Below are positions 14,213-21,856 of a stretch of DNA of 23,259 nt, one piece after another. This DNA comes from Prevotella sp. (lineage in GTDB: Bacteria > Bacteroidota > Bacteroidia > Bacteroidales > Bacteroidaceae). A program made the position numbers and the translations under genes. The stretch is from the NCBI GenBank assembly GCA_017442765.1, contig JAFRZC010000121.1, positions 1 to 23,259 on the forward strand, given 5' to 3'. Each line of letters begins with the position of its first letter. Within the stretch, counting starts at the first letter, position 1. Under the pieces are notes generated by a model, which saw only the letters and a program-made list of their open reading frames with translations, had not been told where the DNA came from and did not search any database.

Positions 14213-15061
14213 ATGCTATCAGTTGACGAATTAGAGGATCGCCTCATTGACCTTTCGTTTGCAGAGGATATAGGCGACGGCGATCACACCACGCTCTGTT
14301 GTATTCCCGAGGACGCCATGGGCAAGAGCCATCTGCTCATCAAGGAAGATGGTATCCTGGCTGGTGTCGAGGTGGCCAAGAAAGTGTTTGCACGTTTCGA
14401 CCCCGACATGCAGGTGGAAGTGCTCATGGGCGATGGCTCGAGAGTGAAGAAGGGCGATATCGCCATGATTGTGAGCGGACGCATTCGCTCATTACTCCAG
14501 ACCGAGCGCCTGATGCTGAATATCATGCAACGCATGAGCGGCATCGCCACCATGACCAACCGCTATGTGGAGCGCCTGAAGGGTACGCACACCCGTGTGC
14601 TCGACACCCGCAAGACAACTCCCGGCATGCGCATGCTCGAGAAACAAGCCGTCAAGATTGGCGGAGGCGTAAACCACCGCATTGGTTTGTTCGACATGAT
14701 TCTGCTCAAGGACAACCATGTTGACTTCTCGGGCGGCATTGCCAACGCCATCAACCGTTGCCATGCTTACCTGAAGGAGAAAGGCCTCGACTTGAAGATC
14801 GAGATCGAGGTGCGCTCGTTCGACGAGATACGTCAGGTGATGGAGGTCGGTGGAGTCGACCGCATCATGCTCGATAACTTCAGCGTGGAGAACACTCGTA
14901 AGGCCGTCGAGATGATTGGTGGCAAGTACGAGACCGAGTCGAGTGGCGGAATCACCTTTGATACCATTCGCGACTATGCGGAGTGTGGTGTCGACTTTGT
15001 GTCGGTAGGAGCACTAACGCACTCGGTGAAGGGACTCGACATGAGCTTCAAAGCATGCTAG
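14213..15061 (+). CDS. nadC: Nicotinate-nucleotide pyrophosphorylase (carboxylating)
   Basis: NadC converts quinolinate and PRPP into nicotinate mononucleotide in de novo NAD synthesis. The 282-residue product matches the family end to end. Seen are AEDIGDGDHTT near the N-terminus, the substrate-binding TRKTTPGMRMLEKQAV segment, KIGGGVNHRIGLFD, the lysine-containing LLKDNH, the EIEVRSFDE strand and the C-terminal ESSGGI and SVGALTHS phosphate loops. All typical Arg/Lys/His residues appear present. The first ATG is used. nadA and nadB are not in the window. The stop overlaps the M23 start by seven bases. Confidence 0.97.
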   Translation: MLSVDELEDRLIDLSFAEDIGDGDHTTLCCIPEDAMGKSHLLIKEDGILAGVEVAKKVFARFDPDMQVEVLMGDGSRVKKGDIAMIVSGRIRSLLQTERLMLNIMQRMSGIATMTNRYVERLKGTHTRVLDTRKTTPGMRMLEKQAVKIGGGVNHRIGLFDMILLKDNHVDFSGGIANAINRCHAYLKEKGLDLKIEIEVRSFDEIRQVMEVGGVDRIMLDNFSVENTRKAVEMIGGKYETESSGGITFDTIRDYAECGVDFVSVGALTHSVKGLDMSFKAC

Positions 15062-16677
15062 GCAGTTTGTTTCTGGCAGCATTACTTCACTTTACTTCGC
15101 CGGTGAACTATGACATTACGCTGGCCGGCAATTTCGGTGAGCCGCGTCCGCATCATTTCCATGGGGGAATAGATGTGAAGACGGGTGGAGTAGAGGGGAA
15201 GGCTATTCTATCAATAGCCGATGGTTACGTCTCGCGCGTGACCGTCGGCCTTTATGGTTTTGGCAATGCTGTCTATGTGCAACACCCGGGAGGCTATACC
15301 AGCGTCTATTGTCATCTGAAGCGATTCTCGCCGCAGATAGCTGCTGCCGTGAAGCGCTGGCAATATCAGCATCAGAGCTATTCGGCCGATGTGCGGCTGA
15401 AGGCTACCGATTGCCCTGTGTCCGAAGGACAAGTGATAGCCACCAGCGGGAACACAGGTTCTTCGCAGGCTCCTCATTTGCATCTCGAGATTCACGACAC
15501 GAAGACCTGGAACATGCTCGACCCGCTCGACTACCTGAAAGATTACGTGGCTGACAAGATGCCGCCCCAGGCTCATGGCTTCATGGCTTGTCCGGTGCAG
15601 GGAGAGGGCGTGTTCAACGGCGGTTCCAACAAGCAGAATTTCGGCTTTTCCAGCCACCATCTGCAACGTGAGTTCTATGCGTGGGGGAAGGTGGGTTTCG
15701 CCTTGTGGGCGAACGACTATATGGAGGCCACCTACAATCACTATGGCATTCGCTACACGCAACTGAAGGTAGACGGCCGCGAGGTGTTCTGGAGCGATGT
15801 GAGCAACATCCCAGTCGATATGAACAGGCTGGTGAACTCATGGGGCGACTATGCCCACAAGCTTCGCTCCAACGTCTGGTATCTGAAGTCGTTTGTGGAG
15901 CCCGGCAACTATCTGCCCATGCTTCATGCCGATGAGAACCGTGGCATCATCAACTTCAACGAGGAGCGCGACTATCAGGTGGTCTATACCATCAGCGACT
16001 TTGCCAATAACACCAGCGAGTATTCGTTTACCATCAGAGGGCACCGCCAGGCCCTGCCCGGGCAGAAGAGCGTCAATGCGATGCGGCTGATGCGCTGGGA
16101 CCGTACCAACTACTACAACCTTCCCGGCATGCGTCTTCGCATTCCCACCCGGCAATTGCCCGACAATGTGGAGTTGCGCCCTCTCATGCGGCGAGGCACC
16201 TATTCGGACGTCTACCGGTTCTATGCCACCAGCTACCCACTATTCACGGGAGCCTCTGTTTCCTTGCGATGCAAGCAACATGTGGCCGACCCCAGCAAGC
16301 TTTATGTGGTTTGCCATCTGGGAAGTCCCAAGTATCTGGGAGGCGTCTACAAGGATGGCTGGGTGACGGCCACTATTCGCGACCTCGGCGTTGATTACGA
16401 ACTGGCTTACGACGACCAGCCGCCACTCGTCAACATGGTGAGTACGGGTGAGCAAATCACCATCGGCATGGTCGACAAACATAGCGGACTCCGCTCTTAC
16501 AAAGCCTTTATCGACGATGAGTTCGTGTTGTTCGAGCAGGTGCCCAAGAGCCAGTGGGTGAGATGCAAGCTGAGCGAGACCCCTGTCAAGAAGAATGGTA
16601 AGATGCATCGTCTGAAGTTCATCGCCACCGACAACCGGCAGAACCAAAGAACGTTCGAGGCACTCGTCAAATACTAG
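15055..16677 (+). CDS. M23 (LytM-type) metallopeptidase, secreted
   Basis: The 540-residue product begins with a short hydrophobic signal segment (MLGSLFLAALLHF) and then the LytM zinc-peptidase domain. Zinc ligands are visible as His36-x3-Asp40 (HGGID) and the HLH pair His141/His143. By family it would cleave peptide cross-links in peptidoglycan or activate cell-wall hydrolases in the periplasm. The remaining ~380 residues look beta-rich and have no domain I can name. An upstream frame opens at 14983, but the ATG at 15055, overlapping the nadC stop, gives the signal peptide and is preferred. Translation is likely coupled to nadC, although the two functions are unrelated. Confidence 0.9.
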   Translation: MLGSLFLAALLHFTSPVNYDITLAGNFGEPRPHHFHGGIDVKTGGVEGKAILSIADGYVSRVTVGLYGFGNAVYVQHPGGYTSVYCHLKRFSPQIAAAVKRWQYQHQSYSADVRLKATDCPVSEGQVIATSGNTGSSQAPHLHLEIHDTKTWNMLDPLDYLKDYVADKMPPQAHGFMACPVQGEGVFNGGSNKQNFGFSSHHLQREFYAWGKVGFALWANDYMEATYNHYGIRYTQLKVDGREVFWSDVSNIPVDMNRLVNSWGDYAHKLRSNVWYLKSFVEPGNYLPMLHADENRGIINFNEERDYQVVYTISDFANNTSEYSFTIRGHRQALPGQKSVNAMRLMRWDRTNYYNLPGMRLRIPTRQLPDNVELRPLMRRGTYSDVYRFYATSYPLFTGASVSLRCKQHVADPSKLYVVCHLGSPKYLGGVYKDGWVTATIRDLGVDYELAYDDQPPLVNMVSTGEQITIGMVDKHSGLRSYKAFIDDEFVLFEQVPKSQWVRCKLSETPVKKNGKMHRLKFIATDNRQNQRTFEALVKY

Positions 16678-16683
16678 TCCGAC

Positions 16684-16703
16684 ACCTATTTTATAATATA
16701 GGT
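16684..16703. other. Small hairpin after M23 gene
   Basis: ACCTAT and ATAGGT form a 6-bp stem with an eight-base loop seven bases after the M23 stop. There is no T tract, so it is at most a weak 3'-end structure. Confidence 0.3.
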
Positions 16704-16744
16704 AGCCGTCTTGTTATTCAGTTCATCTCTCGATGGCGTCAACT

Positions 16745-16831
16745 GGTCTCTCATGTCGAAGCAAGTTCATCCTTCATCGATAGAAAGGTCTCTCGTGTCA
16801 AGACAAGTTCATCTCTCTTATCAATTAGAAA
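16745..16831 (+). repeat. Degenerate direct repeat upstream of C69 gene
   Basis: Two units, 16745-16786 (42 bases) and 16787-16831 (45 bases), both start GGTCTCTC, share GTC-AG-CAAGTTCATC, and end TAGAAA. A partial earlier copy (GTTCATCTCTCGATG) lies near 16720. They fill the leader region of the dipeptidase gene. Confidence 0.7.
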
Positions 16832-16856
16832 ATAAACACTAAAAATACTAAGCACT

Positions 16857-18515
16857 ATGAAAAAAATCTTATTGGCCGTTATGTTGCTGGCTGCTAGCTA
16901 TGCCAGCGCATGTACAAACTTTATTGTTGGCAAGAATGCGTCAGCCGATGGCTCGGTCATCTGCTCCTACAATGCCGACTCTTACGGAATGTTCACCGGA
17001 CTCTATCACTTTCCAGCCGGCAAGCATGCGCCCGGCACCATGCGCCCCGTTTACGACTGGGACACCAACAAGTACCTGGGCGAGATTGCCGAGGCTCCCG
17101 AGACCTACAATGTCATCGGCAACATCAACGAGTATCAGGTGACCATCGGCGAGACCACATTCGGCGGTCGTGAGGAGATGGTCGACACCACAGGCATCAT
17201 CGACTACGGCTCGCTCATCTATATTGCCTTGCAACGCTCGAAGACCGCCCGTGAGGCCATTCAGGTGATGACCACGCTGGTAGAGCAGTATGGCTATTGC
17301 TCAGAGGGCGAGACCTTCACCATCTGCGACCCCAATGAGGCGTGGATCATGGAGATGATGGGATGTGCCAGCGACCGCAAGCTCTCGAAGGAGCGCACCG
17401 TATGGGTGGCTATCCGCATTCCCGACGACGCCATCTGTGCACATGCCAACCAAAGCCGCATCACTACCTTCAACATGAAAGACAAGCAGAACGTGCTTTT
17501 CTCGAAGAACGTGGTGAAGTATGCCCGCAAGATGGGGTGGTTCGATGGCAAGGACGCTGAGTTCAGCTACAACGACGCCTATGCCCAGCCCGACTTTGGC
17601 GGCCGCCGCTATTGCGAGGCCCGTGTGTGGTCGTTCTTCCGCCACTTCGACAAGTCGTTCGACAAGTATCTGCCCTTCGTCATGGGCAAGGAGCCGCTCG
17701 AGAATTGCGAGCGCATGCCGCTATGGATCAAGGCACCGCGCAAGGTGAGCGTCCAGGACATTATGACTTGCATGCGCGACCACTACGAGGGCACCGCCCT
17801 GGCACTCGACAAAGACCTGGGCGGCGGTATTTGGGACATGCCTTACCGTCCCACGCCCCTTTCATTCAAGGTGGGTGAGAAGAGCTACTTCAACGAGCGT
17901 CCCATCAGCACTCAGCAGACCGGCTTCACCTTCGTCAGTCAGATGCGCTCATGGCTGCCCCGCGAGATTGGAGGCTGCTTCTGGTTTGGCAACGACGACG
18001 GCAACATGGTGGCCTACACGCCCATCTATTGCGGCAACAGAGTGCAGCCCGAGTGCTACAACACGCCCGGTGCCGATGCCGTGACCTTCTCCGACAAGAA
18101 TGCGTTCTGGGTGTGCAACTGGGTCTCCAACATGGTCTATCCCCGTTATTCGGTGATGTTCCCCTCGCTCAAGGAGGTGCGCGACTCGCTCGAGAACAGC
18201 TACTTTGCCCAGCAGAAAGCCGTCGAGGACAAGGCCAAGGCTCTCTATGCCGACAACCCCGAGCAGGCCATCAGCTATCTGAACGACTATAGCAACCGCC
18301 AGGCTCAGCAGATGCTGGCACGATGGAAGCAGCTTGCCACTTATCTGATTGTGAAGTACAACGACATGACCGTGAAGCCCGAGGAGAACGGCCGCTTTGC
18401 CAAGTCGAAGTACGGACTGGGAGCTACTCCCAAGCGTCCCGGCTTCCCCGAGGCCTATAGCAAGAAGTTGGTCGAGCAGACGGGCGATTTCTATGCCGTT
18501 CCCGAGAAGAAGTAA
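16857..18515 (+). CDS. C69-family dipeptidase, exported
   Basis: This 552-residue protein of peptidase family C69 (an Ntn-hydrolase fold, PepD-like) should cleave dipeptides or similar amide bonds. The signal peptide MKKILLAVMLLAASYASA runs straight into Cys19, and the mature N-terminus CTNFIVGKNASADGSVI is the classical C69 start with Cys as nucleophile. Signal-peptidase cleavage after ASA would therefore expose the catalytic residue. A lipoprotein reading of the same site is possible, but the lipobox is weak. Further family-like segments are YGYCSEGETFTICDPNEAWI and the WVSNMVYPRY region. It is followed after 20 bases by a small lipoprotein gene. Substrate is unknown. Confidence 0.93.
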   Translation: MKKILLAVMLLAASYASACTNFIVGKNASADGSVICSYNADSYGMFTGLYHFPAGKHAPGTMRPVYDWDTNKYLGEIAEAPETYNVIGNINEYQVTIGETTFGGREEMVDTTGIIDYGSLIYIALQRSKTAREAIQVMTTLVEQYGYCSEGETFTICDPNEAWIMEMMGCASDRKLSKERTVWVAIRIPDDAICAHANQSRITTFNMKDKQNVLFSKNVVKYARKMGWFDGKDAEFSYNDAYAQPDFGGRRYCEARVWSFFRHFDKSFDKYLPFVMGKEPLENCERMPLWIKAPRKVSVQDIMTCMRDHYEGTALALDKDLGGGIWDMPYRPTPLSFKVGEKSYFNERPISTQQTGFTFVSQMRSWLPREIGGCFWFGNDDGNMVAYTPIYCGNRVQPECYNTPGADAVTFSDKNAFWVCNWVSNMVYPRYSVMFPSLKEVRDSLENSYFAQQKAVEDKAKALYADNPEQAISYLNDYSNRQAQQMLARWKQLATYLIVKYNDMTVKPEENGRFAKSKYGLGATPKRPGFPEAYSKKLVEQTGDFYAVPEKK

Positions 18516-18535
18516 CCAACCAATAAATGTGAGTG

Positions 18536-18823
18536 ATGAGAAAGTTTATCGTATCATTGGTGATTGCCTGTTCAGCCCTGTTTGCCCTGAATAGTTGCAT
18601 CGTTTCTGATAAGAAACTCACCGAGAAAGTACAGCAGGCCATCGTCGATGATGAGTTGTCGAAGGGCAACCGCTTGGAAGTGACCGAGTTCACGCTCGAC
18701 GACAAGGACGGTCAGTACAAAGGAGTCCTGAAAGGCCAACTCAACGGCCAGCCGGTCACCTACGATGTGAAAGCCACCGACGACGGCAAGGAGTTCGACG
18801 TCGATTGGGAACTGAGGAAATAA
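18536..18823 (+). CDS. Small putative lipoprotein, unknown
   Basis: The 95-residue protein starts MRKFIVSLVIACSALFALNSC, a signal peptide with lipobox LNSC and acylation Cys21. The mature part is acidic (EFTLDDKDGQYKGVLKGQLN) and predicted beta-rich, reminiscent of small periplasmic lipoproteins of Prevotella, but I do not recognise a family. A GTG one codon upstream is open; the ATG at 18536 is more likely. It lies 20 bases after the C69 gene and just before a terminator, so the two form a short operon. Confidence 0.78.
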   Translation: MRKFIVSLVIACSALFALNSCIVSDKKLTEKVQQAIVDDELSKGNRLEVTEFTLDDKDGQYKGVLKGQLNGQPVTYDVKATDDGKEFDVDWELRK

Positions 18824-18830
18824 GAGCAGG

Positions 18831-18865
18831 GAGCGAAGTCAGATGAGGCTTCGCTCTTTGTTTTT
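18831..18865 (+). terminator. Terminator of the C69-lipoprotein operon
   Basis: GAGCGAAG (18831-18838) pairs with CTTCGCTC (18849-18856) around a ten-base loop, followed by TTTGTTTTT. It lies 7 bases after the lipoprotein stop. Confidence 0.85.
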
Positions 18866-18966
18866 AAGATGCTGGGTATCTGTTTTTAAAATGCTGGGTA
18901 CCTACTTTAAGATGTTGGCTATCTATTTTAAGATGCTGGGTAACTATTGTAAGATGTTGGCTATCA
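18861..18966. repeat. Five tandem ~21-bp repeats
   Basis: Units begin at 18861, 18883, 18904, 18925 and 18946. The general form is ATTTTAAGATGCTGGGTAACT. Units 1, 2 and 4 read GCTGGGTA; units 3 and 5 read GTTGGCTA. One extra base separates units 1 and 2. The array starts in the T tract of the preceding terminator. Confidence 0.9.
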
Positions 18967-19163
18967 GTCTGCCTGAGGTCGGCTGGTGCTCTCCATCCCC
19001 AGCTATGGCAGATGTCTCATGGAAGCCGTCTATACATCTTCTTTGAGTTTACATTTTGCAACCTGGCGACGGCAAAATCGGGTGGGTTTTGTAGGATGAA
19101 AAACAGAAATAAGCGTTAAGACTTATTTTTCACTAACATTTTGCTATTTTTAACCTCATTTTA
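18967..19163. other. Intergenic stretch before the helicase
   Basis: No gene is evident here. A weak hairpin, AAATAAG (19107-19113) with CTTATTT (19122-19128) followed by a short T run, could be a second terminator. Confidence 0.45.
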
Positions 19164-19195
19164 TTTGGTTGGTATGTTGAATTGCATTATCTTTG
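19164..19195 (+). promoter_or_regulatory. Promoter abutting the helicase start codon
   Basis: TTTG (19164-19167), a 20-base spacer and TATCTTTG (19188-19195) match the consensus. Only four bases (CGGC) separate the -7 box from ATG, so the mRNA probably has no leader. Confidence 0.7.
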
Positions 19196-19199
19196 CGGC

Positions 19200-20525
19200 A
19201 TGAAAACACAACAAATACTCGATAAGCTCAACATTGATTCGCTCAACGCGATGCAAGAGGCCACTGCTGATGCTTTGTTGCATAGTGACAAAGACGTGGT
19301 GGTGCTCTCGCCTACGGGTAGCGGCAAGACGCTGGCCTACCTGTTGCCTTTGGTCGAGCGCATCGACGCCTCCTCCGACAATGTGCAGGTGGTGGTGCTG
19401 GTGCCCGGTCGCGAGCTGGCCCTTCAGTCGGCCACCGTTCTGGGTGACATGGGTAGCGGCCTGCGTGCCATGAGCCTCTATGGAGGGCGCCCCGCTATGG
19501 ACGAGCACCGGCAGATGAGGGTGGTGAAGCCGCAGATTGTGTTTTCTACTCCCGGCCGTCTGAACGACCACCTGGACAAGGGCAACATCCTTGCCGACGC
19601 TATTCAGACGCTGGTCATCGACGAGTTCGACAAGTGTCTGGAGATGGGCTTCCGCGACGAGATGGATGCCATTGTCCGCAAGTTGCCTGCTTTGCGCCGC
19701 CGCATACTGCTCTCGGCCACCGAGGCCGTGGAGATTCCCCGTTTCGTGCAGATGGGACGCACCCTGAAGCTCGACTATCTCATTGCCGACGAGCAGGTGC
19801 CCGAGCGGGTGGGCGTCTTCACGGTTGAAAGTCCTGAGAAAGACAAGTTGCAGACGCTCAAGACCCTGCTCCTTGCCTTCGGCTCGCAGAGCAGCATCGT
19901 GTTCCTGAACTATCGCGAGAGTGTGGAGCGTACCGCCGACTACCTGCGTGGCGAGGGATTCTACGTCAGTTCTTTTCACGGGGGCCTGGAGCAGAAGGAG
20001 CGCGAGGCATCCCTCTATCAGTTCTCCAACGGTTCGGCTAACATCCTCGTGAGCACCGACCTGGCCTCGCGCGGTCTCGACATTCCCGACGTCGACAACA
20101 TCATCCACTATCATCTGCCCGAGAGCGAAGAGGGCTACGTCCACCGCGTGGGTCGCTCGGCCCGCTGGAACAAGCAGGGTAGGGCGTTCTTCATCCTTGC
20201 CCCCGGCGAGCAGGTGCCAGCCTACGTGCAGGCCGACATACACCGCTTTCCTCTCTCCGAGCAGCCTCTCGGCACGGCCATTCCCCAGCCCCGCATGGCG
20301 ACGGTCTACATCGGCAAGGGCAAGAAAGACAAAATCTCGAAGGGCGACATCGTGGGCTTCCTCTGTAAGACGGGCGGACTCACCAGTGGCGACATCGGCC
20401 GCATCGATGTGAAAGACCGCTATGCCTATGCCGCCGTCAGCCGCGAGAAGCTAGCGATGGTCATCAGCAACACCCGTGGCGCGAAGATTAAGGGTATCAA
20501 AACGCTATGTGAAGTTGTCAAATAG
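19200..20525 (+). CDS. DEAD-box RNA helicase with DbpA-like C-terminal domain
   Basis: This 441-residue ATP-dependent RNA helicase has motif I GSGKT (40-44), VPGRELALQ for motif Ia, STPGR for Ib, motif II written DEFD (141-144) rather than DEAD, motif III SAT (172-174), and the second RecA domain with STDLASRGLD and HRVGRSAR. The last ~75 residues (from TVYIGKGKKDKI to IKGIKTLCEVV) look like the DbpA RNA-binding domain, which in E. coli directs the enzyme to 23S rRNA hairpin 92. A role in large-subunit assembly is inferred. The upstream frame opens at 19182, but 19200 is the first ATG after the promoter and fits the family N-terminus. It stands alone, with no operon partner. Confidence 0.93.
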   Translation: MKTQQILDKLNIDSLNAMQEATADALLHSDKDVVVLSPTGSGKTLAYLLPLVERIDASSDNVQVVVLVPGRELALQSATVLGDMGSGLRAMSLYGGRPAMDEHRQMRVVKPQIVFSTPGRLNDHLDKGNILADAIQTLVIDEFDKCLEMGFRDEMDAIVRKLPALRRRILLSATEAVEIPRFVQMGRTLKLDYLIADEQVPERVGVFTVESPEKDKLQTLKTLLLAFGSQSSIVFLNYRESVERTADYLRGEGFYVSSFHGGLEQKEREASLYQFSNGSANILVSTDLASRGLDIPDVDNIIHYHLPESEEGYVHRVGRSARWNKQGRAFFILAPGEQVPAYVQADIHRFPLSEQPLGTAIPQPRMATVYIGKGKKDKISKGDIVGFLCKTGGLTSGDIGRIDVKDRYAYAAVSREKLAMVISNTRGAKIKGIKTLCEVVK

Positions 20526-20644
20526 ACATTGACGACGGTCGTTTGCCCGACAAAATGTCAATCAAACGCGCAGATGAGTAAACTTTTTGCGCTAACATTT
20601 GCCCAAACGAAATATAAGGTGTAATTTCGCACTCGCTTTCGTGA

Positions 20645-20732
20645 AGCAGAACATTCAATATTTGCAACATTCGGGTAGCGGAACATTCAATATTTGCAAC
20701 TTCCGGGTAGCAGAACATATATTATTCACAAC
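20645..20732 (+). repeat. 32-bp direct repeats upstream of serC
   Basis: Unit 1 (20645-20676) and unit 2 (20677-20708) are near-identical, each starting AGCRGAACATTCAATATTTG. A partial third copy (AGCAGAACATATATTATTC) begins at 20709. The AATATTTG in each full unit is one base off the TAnnTTTG box. They end about 20 bases before the serC start. Confidence 0.88.
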
Positions 20733-20751
20733 TCAAAACATATCAGTCAAA

Positions 20752-21819
20752 ATGAAGAAGTACAACTTTAACGCAGGTCCTTGCATCCTCGATCGCTCAG
20801 TCATCGAGAAGACTGCACAGGCAATCTTAGATTTTAACGGTATCGGTCTGTCACTTGCTGAAATCAGCCACAGATCGAAGGACTTCCAGCCCGTCATCGA
20901 CGAGGCCGAGGCCCTGGTGAAAGAACTGCTCGACGTGCCCGAGGGCTATTCCGTGCTCTTCCTCGGCGGCGGTGCTTCGCTCGAGTTCTGTATGATTCCC
21001 TACAACTTCCTCAAGACCAAGGCAGCCTACCTGAACACAGGCGTATGGGCCAAGAAGGCCATGAAAGAGGCTAAGCTTTTCGGCGAGGTGGTAGAGGTGG
21101 CTTCATCGGCCGATGCCAACTACACCTTCATCCCCAAGGGATGGGAGTGCCCCACTGATGTTGACTATCTGCACATCACCACCAACAACACCATCTACGG
21201 CACCGAGATCCGCAAAGACCTCGATGTGCCCGTGCGCATGATTGCCGATATGTCGTCGGATATCTTCAGCCGTCCCGTCGACGTTGCCAAATACGACGCC
21301 ATCTATGCCGGTGCCCAGAAGAACCTCTCTATGGCCGGTGTGACCATCGTCATCGTGAAGAACGACGCCCTGGGCAAGGTTGACCGCCAGATTCCTACCA
21401 TGCTCGACTACCGCACCCACGTGGAGAAGGGTTCTATGTTCAATACTCCTCCTGTGGTGCCCATCTACACCGCACTCGAGAACCTGCGCTGGATGAAGGC
21501 CCAGGGTGGTGTTGAGGCTATGGACAAGCTAGCCCGTGAGCGTGCCGAGATCGTATACGGCGAAATCGACCGCAACAAGCTCTTCCGTGGCACCGTGGCC
21601 GAGGAAGACCGCTCGGTGATGAACCTCTGCTTCGTGATGAGCGACGAGTACAAGGAGCTCGAGAAAGAATTCCTCGACTTCGCCACTTCTAAGGGCATGG
21701 TGGGCGTGAAGGGCCACCGCTCGGTAGGCGGATTCCGCGCCAGCTGCTACAACGCTCAGACCATCGAGGGCTGCCAGGCACTCGTGGCTTGCATGAAGGA
21801 GTTCGAGGCACAGCACTAA
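20752..21819 (+). CDS. serC: Phosphoserine aminotransferase
   Basis: SerC transaminates 3-phosphohydroxypyruvate with glutamate, the second step of serine synthesis, and can also act in PLP synthesis. The 355-residue protein starts [19 protein letters not shown] and contains [11 protein letters not shown] (69-79), the [11 protein letters not shown] segment, and the PLP lysine Lys190 in [19 protein letters not shown] is also family-typical. The frame is open upstream to 20599, but this region is repeat DNA, and the ATG at 20752 gives the conserved N-terminus. serA follows after 37 AT-rich bases, so both are probably one transcript. Confidence 0.97.
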   Translation: MKKYNFNAGPCILDRSVIEKTAQAILDFNGIGLSLAEISHRSKDFQPVIDEAEALVKELLDVPEGYSVLFLGGGASLEFCMIPYNFLKTKAAYLNTGVWAKKAMKEAKLFGEVVEVASSADANYTFIPKGWECPTDVDYLHITTNNTIYGTEIRKDLDVPVRMIADMSSDIFSRPVDVAKYDAIYAGAQKNLSMAGVTIVIVKNDALGKVDRQIPTMLDYRTHVEKGSMFNTPPVVPIYTALENLRWMKAQGGVEAMDKLARERAEIVYGEIDRNKLFRGTVAEEDRSVMNLCFVMSDEYKELEKEFLDFATSKGMVGVKGHRSVGGFRASCYNAQTIEGCQALVACMKEFEAQH

Positions 21820-21856
21820 TTGATAATTGATAATTGACAATTGATAATTGAAAATT
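21818..21856 (+). repeat. TTGATAAT-type short repeats between serC and serA
   Basis: The gap consists almost entirely of AATTGATAATTG-like units: three ATTGATAATT copies, one ATTGACAATT and an ATTGAAAATT that runs into the serA ATG. Confidence 0.85.

Noticed and set aside
18843..19046. 67-codon plus-strand ORF with FKMLGTY-like heptads
   Set aside because: Its ATG lies in the loop of the terminator hairpin, and the first repeat unit is out of frame with the others because of one extra base, so the repeat is likely not protein-driven.
19161..20243. 360-codon minus-strand frame opposite the helicase
   Set aside because: The helicase motifs on the plus strand are complete; the antisense protein has no recognisable feature.
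20518..20718. 66-codon minus-strand ORF over the serC upstream repeats
   Set aside because: It consists of translated direct repeats opposite the serC upstream region and has no own promoter or family likeness.
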